A stretch of 64,000 bases of DNA from Atrina japonica. Lineage: Eukaryota > Mollusca > Bivalvia > Pterioida > Pinnidae. The notes below the pieces were generated by a model. That model searched no databases, had not been told where the DNA came from, and worked only from the letters and a program-made list of their open reading frames with translations. The stretch is from the NCBI GenBank assembly GCA_030159075.1, contig BROG01000351.1:297001-361000 (forward strand), in the 5' to 3' direction. Positions 56,075 through 64,000 of the stretch are shown piece after piece. Every line of letters starts with the position of its first letter. Position 1 is the first letter of the stretch. A program made the translations under genes and the position numbers.

Positions 56075-58406
56075 GTAAGAAGAAAGATAGAGGCGTTGAG
56101 CTTAGCAATCACAACTCTCCCGAACAATTACTGAATCACCAAATGATTCTGTTAATTAAACTAGCCTATATTTCATATTTCGTATATCCTTCCTGGTAAG
56201 AGAAAAACTGCAACACCTTACAAGCTGATAGATTATGAGGAAACCAACCGGAACTGATGCAAAAAAGAGTACGTCAACTTTTTTTTTCCTGTAAAGAATT
56301 TCGTAGTTTGAGAGATTTTTCTCAACCGTGAACTGAAGCAATCAATGAGTTTGGCAATTGAGCCTCACGTCGCCTGTAAACAGTAAAAACTCGTCTGAAG
56401 AACACTTCCCGCATTTCAGACCATTAATTTCCAGTCTTTTGATAGATAATTCAATAAGTTTATGACCCCACTAAGAGACCACCTCACTATCGGACTAATT
56501 TGAGTCAGAAAGGTGGTCTTAATAGCAAGGTTCCATTATCTTAAAAGTCAAATATAAGTTCAATCATCATTACATCAAGCTGCTGGAAAGACTTCCATAT
56601 GCCCCAAGGGAAGATGATTTTCCATTTTTCGCAGAATAATGGAATCGGACTCCAAAAACAGAATCGCACTAAAAAACTTAAAGTAACAGAATAACGCAAG
56701 ATTTACATTTTTCGTATGAATAAACTATGCAATTTCCCCATAAAGTCCAAATAATTAATATCAATTTACCATTGTAATACATGGTAATTTCAATAAAAAA
56801 TTAATTATTTTTTTTTCATAAACATAGTTATCATGGAAGGTAAAGGTATTTGAATAGTTCCGTTGGTTTGGGCAAATTACAATGTAGCTTTTCCCGTTCA
56901 TGGAAATTTTGGATGTATCTAATTGATTGCCAGTATTGTAATTATTAAAATTTACTATGAATACTGTTAATCTTACCAATTTATTAATAAGCAAATATTA
57001 ATGAAGCATGGACATTTTAGTACTGTAATGGTGCTGATCCTATGTACAGGGATTAACATCCTCAGCATGTTGGTTCATCAAAAGGCCCAATTGCGAATGC
57101 AAAATTAACTATTTTATCCAGTCTTAAGTAAATTTTCCCAAGTGTACATTATAGTTACTTTTTTCTAATTTGGCCCATTCAGATGTAACAATCTCAACTA
57201 AAATGGCACAGGACCCTTTAGAATTAACCTCTGGTATAACACAGCTCTGTGACACTGATCTAAATGTGTCGTGGCCTTCAGGGTCTGAAATCAAATCATT
57301 CAGGTGGATAGTGGATACTTTTGAATGTTATTCAATAAATGTTTTTCAATATACAAATTAACTGAGTCAATGAGAGTATGAACCAAAGTTGATATTCAAC
57401 AACTAATATGGAGAAAATTTGTCTTTGTAGTTTAATCAGAATATGTACATGCATACTTCCCAACCCTACCATTTTTAATGGAAACCTCCCGATTTTAAAC
57501 CTCTCCTTACACCTATACATTTTTAATTATGATTTTTACAGTTTTTTAAAATTCCAGAATTTATAAAAAGTTTTTGTTCATTTCCCTTTTGGTTTGTATA
57601 TTAGTATAGCCCTCAACCACACACCCAGTCATTTGAACGTTTGGAATAAACTTGTTTTACCTAATGTCAAGCTTTTTTAAGACCTGTTAACCGCTTGGTT
57701 TGAAAATGTCTTCCAATAGAAACAGAGAATGAGTGAAGAGTCCACTAGTTGTGTCATGCCAACTAAAAGGAAACAGAGATGGGACCAGGCATTTTTATCG
57801 GCAATATATCTAGATTCAAAGATTGCTGCAAAGTATGTATGTCGCTGAACTAAAACAGGTGCTATTGTTAAAGTAATCACAACAGAAACATGAGGATGAA
57901 CTTGTGAATTGATGAAGTGTGGACCATTTATTATATCGAGATGAATTTAATGACAGTGGCAACAGTTTATATCCAACAGTTGTAAGGGTTTTCAAAGTGG
58001 TGAAAAAATTTGCCGCCTTGCTTCCCTTGCCATTACCTTTTTTTTCATTCCTAAAGGTTGGCTAGTCTGTACATGTATAATGTATGTAAACCAGGTTTTA
58101 TTCCTCCAATACCATACAGTGTGACCTGTCTTGAAAGACCACCTGTCTCCTAACACCATGTTCTAGAAACCACATGGTTAAAGATGGTCCTTTAACTAAA
58201 ACTGTCTCTTGAAAGACCACATTTCAGTGACAGATGGTATGGTCTCACAAGACTGATTTCACCGTATTACAGCTAGCTAGAACAGTTATAATATCAGCGT
58301 TTGAGTAAGAATCTGGGTGTCATGAATAACACTTGTAATACAACAATTAGAACAAGTAAATAGAATTAATGTTCATTGATTAAAATATGTTTGTGAATTT
58401 TTGTAG
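56075..58406 (+). other. Presumed first DBF4 intron
   Basis: Contains a GACCACC repeat at 56462-56540, the repeat 57046-57235 (related to 63315-63650) and a second GACCACC repeat at about 58115-58265. No upstream coding exon with the needed phase was identified. Confidence 0.4.
57046..57235. repeat. Dispersed repeat, copy 1
   Basis: 'CAGGGATTAACATC', 'TTTTCCCA', 'TTGGCCCATTCAGATGT' and 'GGCACAGGACCC' recur in the same order in 63315-63650. Non-coding. Confidence 0.6.
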
Positions 58407-58546
58407 AAGTTAGTCCAAGAGGAAAGCGGATGCTCAACTTTGAAAAGAAGGAAAAGTTGCCATTGTTTGGGAAAAGCTTATACCTGGATATAAAGAACCA
58501 GAAGCAAGCAAAGCAGATAAAGGCCGATTTGGGACGACTTGGAGCA
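58407..58546 (+). CDS. DBF4: DBF4 exon: motif N first half
   Basis: Acceptor TTTTGTAG, donor GTAAGT. Two leading bases complete a codon from an earlier exon or belong to the 5' UTR. Encodes EKLPLFGKSLYLDIKNQKQA then KQIKADLGRLGA. Confidence 0.87.
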
Positions 58547-61500
58547 GTAAGTATACATATAATGCTTAAATCAGTGACTGAGATCAAAATGATAGAGTGT
58601 TTGTAAAGAAACTACTGTGAAACCTGTCTTCAGAGACCACCTGTCTTGCACGACTACTATCTGAGAATCACTTGGTAAAATAATCCTTTGAAACCTCCTT
58701 TAAAGGGGGTACCTGTCTTGAGAGACTACATTTTAGTGGCAGATTGGGTGGTCTCCCATGATAGGTTCCATTGCTCTATATATGAATTATGATATTCCAT
58801 GAAAAATGGGAATATAATTAGTAGGTCATGCCTTTGTCCTCTGTAAGTATAAAACTTCAGTGAAACTTATGACTATCAGATTCTGATGATTCTGTTTACA
58901 CATGTTCTGATGAATGTGTCATTAATTATTTCTTCTACTGGCCCAAATATTTTGGACAAACATAATTGTAAAAAATAAAGAAAAACACAAAGTAGGACCA
59001 GCAATTTATTCTTCCTATGCCGGTGAAAAACAAACACTAGGTCAGTTATAAACGACTATTTGAAAATGCACACTAAAAGGATATAACAAATGTATGTTGA
59101 TGGGCCAAATGTGAATTCGATTGAAAATATAAACATTGGGTCGAATGTCCCCTGTTTAAGCTGTTAGCGATTACAGTTTAAAAATGTTGAAGGTTGAAAC
59201 GTTATTTCACACCTGTACTCCCAAAGCAAAACAATGGACATGTAATCAAAACATACAGTTTAACTCAAATCATAAACATTTCGCATTAATCTTTACATCA
59301 AAGACTTAGATAAAGACACGTAATAAATAAATTCAATAATTAGTTTTAAATTCACTATTTTAGTATTCGTAAAATAATACACACTTTGAACGTAAAAAAA
59401 AAGTAAAATCCAACCAGTTTTGAAATGGATGCAAGTGGTCCAGTAAAACGAGTCGATTGTTCAAATACATATTTACGAGTTGACCTTGGTCTGACTTGTC
59501 ATTGATCCGTTATTTCAGAAGTGAGGCCATTCATATCATAACAGGTGATTTTGAGCTCCTGTTTGTTTATAATTTTATGATTTTCTCATGGGGAATTTGG
59601 AATTATGTTTGATATTCTCATGTTTAAACTGATTAATTACATGCTTGTGAACTGTATATTAGTCGGCTAAATGTCCAGATAGAGTAAATGAACTTTGTTG
59701 ATATCAATATTTATTTTCGACATGTCGGTGAGTTATACTCAAACTTAATTACTTCACACGTTTGTTCTATGCAATTGTAGTTAGACATGACAATTGATTT
59801 TGCAAACTCACCTTTTATTTCAGTTGTAGGGGCTTGTTTCTATTCAGAAAACTGAACAATTATCGCAACTGATAGAAGTAAAACACTGGGGATATTTCAA
59901 ATTATATTATTTTTTTATTTGATTAAAATGGTTTAAAAGTTGAGATGACAGCTTTAATACATTTATATGATTTCTTATTTTTAATCCATTTTTAGTCTGT
60001 AGAAGAATTCCTCAGTAAAGACATCAATTATGTAATAACAAGTCAACCACGACCAAAGTCTGAAAGGAATGACAATCATGGAAAGTCTGCAGATAGCTTG
60101 GCAGCTGTTTCTACACCTAGTCCATTCAACTGTGGACCTTCCCCACTACCAGCGGGAGGCAAACCTACCAGCACTGTATGTATACCAATCAACATATTAA
60201 TATCAACTTTTCTGTCATTATTTATGTATTTGACTCTTAGTTCACCTGACTTGCCCTGGTGACCTTTATTAATAAGGTCTGAAATGTGCAATTGTTGCAA
60301 ATGTTTTGACATTTTAATTTTCTCAAATGTTTCTATGCTAATTCTGTACAAATTTGGATAGTAGCATTTTGACACTTAAGTGACCGCTTGCTATGTCCTA
60401 TTGGTAAAGCATTCAACTCACAAGTGCAAAGTCCTGGGTTTAATTTTTGGTACACGGTCATACCAAAGACCTATTTTTTTTAACAAAAAGTAGTGAATGT
60501 TCTGTCGACAAGCATTTGACATGGATCTTTTAGATGAGACTAAAAAATCAAGATCCTGTATTACTACAGGTATGGCAAGTAGAAAAACACTTTATGCATT
60601 GGCCTCAGTCCATAACATGGGTTAAAATCTGTGGCACTTCACCTAAAGCTGGTTACATCTCAATATAAGGGAAGTTTCTTGACAAGATGTCAAACAACAT
60701 ACAAACAATTAACTCATCAACCCCTGAAAAACAGTGGACTCATCTGTAAATTAATGACTTAGGCCAGCCCAAATGTGTCTTTAGGGGTTAACGGGTTAAA
60801 AAGGAAAAGAAATATTGTGAATTTTACACTGTTAGTCTGGAGTTTTATAAATAAAGTCTAGATGCAACCAGATGTACCCTTTGTACCTCTTGATTTATTT
60901 ACTCGTTAAAGGCTTTCTCAACAAAGGTTGTCCATCTCTCTATCTCTATCTGTTTGTTCTAATGTCTGTAAAATGTTTACATTTTCTGTTTCTTGTTTAG
61001 AATCATGAGCCAGTATCATCCAAAGTGCCACTGTTGAATCAAAGACACTGGGGTCTCATTTTGTGTTGAAAAATTTTTCTGATATATTTCTATGCAAAAC
61101 TTAACTGTATTAAAGTCACATTCTGGGGACGTTATTGAAATTTTCTGGATGTTATTGTAATTTTTGATATTTTCATTAGAAAGCCACTCCTAACTGATGA
61201 AAATGAAAAAAATATTTGATGAATTAATGGAGTTATTAGGGGGATTCCGTAGAAATTTTAAAATTTACCCTGGAGAACGAGTGATATAAAGGGTGTGCTC
61301 GATTCACCGCGAGTGTACTGTTCCGGCACAGTCTCAGAACATGTTACAATCGAATGTACCAGGGCAGGAAGTAGTTATTTCAAAGATATCGATAAAATTT
61401 ACATAATTCACGATAAAATTTACATAATTCACCTAAGTTGATGGCTAAATTGCTTGCCCAGGACAATGTTCCAGAGTATTTGATTGGTGTTCCACTTGTC

Positions 61501-63033
61501 TGGATTGTCCTGGACAGTGAAAAGAACATGCTCAGTCGAGCGTCACCACGTGACTGACAACACCTTACCATTTATAAATAGATCTGTTAAGTGTTTTCCA
61601 CAATTTAAAACTAATTAGCTGAAATAGGACTTTGAAAATGCAACAAAAGTTCATTCGAATATGCATTAAGAGAGTAATGAAAGTTTATTTATGAACATTA
61701 CTCCGCGGAATGTAGCTTTAAAAAGTCTCTATGTATGTAGTATTGTGTGTTATACTTATAAAGAGTTCCCCACTGGGGATTTCAGTTCACCTCAATTCAA
61801 TGAAGATTCTGGTAATATAGTGTGAATATTGTGAGTAAGTACTTGTATAAATGTTAGTGCAAATGACTCGTTAACAAATGTAGCCGATTTTTTGTCCAAG
61901 AATTAAATAGTCCAACTTACCATAGCAACTGCCCTCATATAACGACTTCCTGTCCATAATGACCGTATTTGGACTGCCTTTTGAGAATTACTATATATTT
62001 GCCCCTTATGTAGCGACCACCAGCCTTATGCTACCAGCAACCATTGTATTTTGTCCGCAGGTTGTTATCTAACTTGCGTTTAGTGACTGCTTACTGGTTG
62101 AAGGGCGATAACTGGAAGATAAGTCTCGCGGGATATTGTGACAACTAATCAACATCATGAAGTAATCCTCAATGTTTTGACAGTCACAACACACCTGAAG
62201 GTGTCAACGCCCCGGGTGGTAATTAGGCACTAAGATATGCATTTTGACAGGGTGTTTTTATAACATGTAAAAACAATTGGGCACATCGCTGACTGATTGA
62301 TGTTTTGTTTTCGATCGTCAATTTATGACCAAAATCTTCCGGTGATAATTACTTAATCAGCCAAAGATTAAGACCAAAAAGAAAAATTTCAAAAATGGAG
62401 ACACGCTTTGTGACGAGGTGTCGTTACAAACAGGAGCATTTAAATATTATCGCTGAACGATTAATGTTTTGTTTTCTCTTATTCAGGAATGCAGTGGGGT
62501 AATTATCTTACATCTTATCTTATCAAACATCACTTGATTAGCAAGTCAACATCTCAATCTGGACAAACAGAGTAAAATTAGCAAGTTTTTCAGCAAACAT
62601 CAAGAAAAAAATTAATACATTGTACCATGTAAATAAATATTCCCAAAAAATATGCAAAAATTCCCAATTTGGAATTTCCCCCCAAAAAATGTATATTTTT
62701 TTCCAAATTTTCCGAACCCTGGACCCAGAATTTTGGAGGTAGCAAAATCCCTGTAGTATTACAATGTACATTTACTAAATGGAAAATCTAACCAGGCAAG
62801 TAACATGTGGCTGGTAATAATGAAAGCTATCTCCCTTGGATTTCATAATATCTGGTGTGACCCTTTATATAACCACCACCTGTCTGTAAAGACTGTTTTT
62901 GTAATTCCCCCGAGCGGTCTTTATATACAAGTTTGACTGTAAATATTTAAAGTTGTACTTTCTGATTAATTATATATTTTTGCAGGTTACAAGAGGCAAA
63001 GCTATGGTACAACAAGTTGCAGGCTCAAAACAG
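58407..63033 (+). CDS. DBF4: DBF4, CDC7 kinase regulatory subunit, 5' part
   Basis: DBF4 activates CDC7 kinase, which phosphorylates MCM proteins to fire replication origins. Three exons (58407-58546, 59996-60175, 62986-63033) join in phase. The product contains KLPLFGKSLYLDIKN and KADLGRLGA|SVEEFLSKDINYVI, the BRCT-like motif N of DBF4 (human, from memory: PLWGKVFYLDLPS...VEEFLSKDISYLIS). VTRGKAMVQQVAGSK follows, like the human SRGKLLVEKAIKD. A start at ATG 58430 (MLNFEKKEKLPLFGK) is possible, since the exon is open upstream but no earlier coding exon was found. Motifs M and C and the stop lie beyond the window. No other DBF4 exon was recognised to 64000. Confidence 0.88.
58612..58775. repeat. 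GACCACC fold-back repeat in DBF4 intron
   Basis: 'GTGAAACCTGTCTTCAGAGA' with CCACCTGTCTTG on the left; 'GGGTGGTCTCCCATGATAGG' and TTCCATTG on the right. Ends are roughly inverse. Closely related to about 58115-58265. Confidence 0.6.
58776..59995 (+). other. Rest of DBF4 intron after motif N exon 1
   Basis: AT-rich, no coding signal or clear repeat. Confidence 0.5.
59996..60175 (+). CDS. DBF4: DBF4 exon: motif N second half and linker
   Basis: Acceptor TTTTTAG, donor GTATGT, 60 codons in phase 0. Encodes SVEEFLSKDINYVITSQPRP and a Ser/Pro-rich linker (STPSPFNCGPSPLPAGGKPT). Confidence 0.9.
60380..60705 (+). repeat. Diverged tRNA-derived SINE relic
   Basis: 'CCTATTGGTAAAGCATTCAA' and 'GTCCTGGGTTTAATTTTTGG' look like degenerate A- and B-box regions. 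'CTTTTAGATGAGACTAAAAA' and a tail 'GATGTCAAACAACATACAAA' follow. A different family from 48613-48886. Confidence 0.5.
60709..60799. mobile_element. 91-bp TTAA palindromic MITE, copy 3
   Basis: TTAACTCATCAACCCCTGAA on the left, 'CTTTAGGGGTTAACGGGTTA' and A on the right; TTAA at both ends. It directly follows the SINE relic tail. Confidence 0.87.
60800..62985 (+). other. DBF4 intron, distal part
   Basis: Contains a phase-compatible open piece after an acceptor at 61000 (see findings), a duplicated 'CGATAAAATTTACATAATTCAC' unit near 61389-61432, a GACCACC-like repeat at about 61915-62115, and a half TACAGTCAAACTTG element at 62860-62941. Confidence 0.5.
62986..63033 (+). CDS. DBF4: DBF4 exon: RGKAMVQQ
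   Basis: Acceptor TTTTTGCAG, donor GTACAT, 16 codons (VTRGKAMVQQVAGSKQ). It corresponds to the 'SRGKLLVEKA' piece of vertebrate DBF4. Confidence 0.83.
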
Positions 63034-63314
63034 GTACATTGTCAGTTCAATTATCTGTCAAGAATAGTATTGTATAAAATCTTATAAATAATTTCACTGA
63101 CTTTTATCACAAAAAAAGATATTAGCAATATCATTTCTTTGACGAGAGATTATAACCATAGTGTCTGAGAAAATTATATTGAAACCTCATTTTCTGGAAA
63201 ATTACAGAAAATTTCTTATCCTTTTTGCCCTGATATTAACACTTCGGCTTCAGTTCTTTCTTAATTTGTTTTGATGGTACTTAACGATACACTCAACAAA
63301 ATTTCAGTCATATG

Positions 63315-63650
63315 CCAGGGATTAATATCATCAACATGTGGGTCCTACCCATTCACATTGCAAAATCTGCTATATTTTTCCCAGTTTTGAGCAAAAATTT
63401 CGCAATTGTGTTCACCATATTATTGGTTTTTAACAATAAAAAGGAGAATTTAGTATATGAATGAACTGCACTTTGGAGTCTCCAGATGAAAACTATGTTG
63501 TTAGTTGAATATGAAATGAAAAGCTAAATGAATCACAAGTTTTGTGTCTTTATTCTATGAATTTTAAATGACCATAGTTACTTTTGTTTTAGATTGGCCC
63601 ATTGTGATGTGAAATTCCCAATTAGAAGGGAACATGACCCTGTCCCAAAA
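63315..63650. repeat. Dispersed repeat, copy 2
   Basis: Relative of 57046-57235 with about 150 extra bases in the middle. It lies just after the last DBF4 exon in the window; 63651-64000 shows nothing recognisable. Confidence 0.6.
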
Positions 63651-64000
63651 AATGTCTATTAACTCCTGTATGCTAGCATCAAGACCTTTTTATATGCACC
63701 AGAAGTAACTGCTCTCAAAAGTAATATTTGGAAATTCCCCCACCCCCTTGCAAGTGCTATCACAGAAAAACCTGTATAAAACATGTCCTAAGATAACTTT
63801 GTAATTAGGCTACCAGTATGTAAATACAGTCAAATGATGAAGCAACATTTTCATCAAAGGTTTGTTAAATGAATTATAGATTGGTATATATACAACATCC
63901 ATAATTAAACCATGTGTAACTGCAGTTGTGATGCCAGTCTAAAACTTTTGGAGCCAGATTCTAAGTAAAAGAATAAATGTTTATTGAGTTTATGTAAATG

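Noticed and set aside
57729..57832. Coding exon upstream of DBF4 beginning MSEESTSCVMPTKRKQRWDQ
   Set aside because: It could end at a GTATGT donor, but the phase (2) does not fit the exon at 58407 and would create a stop.

Overview
The window is animal nuclear DNA, AT-rich, with large introns, many microsatellites and many small inverted-repeat transposons. Repeat types such as the 'GCTCACC...GGTGAGC' elements, the 'CAAGAGGCC' ends, a tRNA-Lys-headed SINE and the 'CATAGGCGTCGGA' palindromes, together with the protein sequences, suggest a mollusc and most likely a marine bivalve. This is inference from sequence character, not a database match.

Layout. (1) 579-31183, plus strand: the 3' three quarters of SCAP, the sterol-sensing escort of SREBP. 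Seventeen exons with matching phases cover transmembrane helices 2-8 and the WD40 domain through the stop codon. The first exons lie upstream of the window. (2) 31184-41630: SCAP 3' UTR and a convergent intergenic space with a SINE fragment, short transposons and a second copy of a Tigger-like relic also present in SCAP intron 3. (3) 41631-44365, minus strand: a complete two-coding-exon BTB-BACK-Kelch gene of 613 codons. (4) 44366-51817: a repeat-dense spacer with five long microsatellites and a full-length SINE with a perfect 14-bp target-site duplication. (5) 51818-53080, minus strand: WDR74, a nucleolar ribosome-assembly WD40 protein, as one uninterrupted reading frame. (6) 53081-58406: spacer with a palindromic MITE and a candidate DBF4 promoter (CCAAT box plus E2F-like site). 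(7) 58407 to the window end, plus strand: the first recognisable exons of DBF4, the regulatory subunit of CDC7 kinase. It continues beyond the window.

The four genes do not form a functional cluster: sterol sensing, cullin-3 type ubiquitin adaptor, 60S ribosome assembly and replication licensing. SCAP and the Kelch gene are convergent. WDR74 and DBF4 are divergent, about 2.8 kb apart if the DBF4 promoter is where I place it.

I found no clearly new gene system. The most informative signals are: a changed YIYF motif in the SCAP sterol-sensing domain; a 2.2-kb TA-flanked transposon nested in a TTAA-flanked element whose uninterrupted relative lies 14 kb away; three 91-bp TTAA-flanked palindromic MITEs; a 754-bp element with 12-bp perfect inverted ends; a 155-bp tandem array in the last SCAP intron; and the apparently intronless WDR74.
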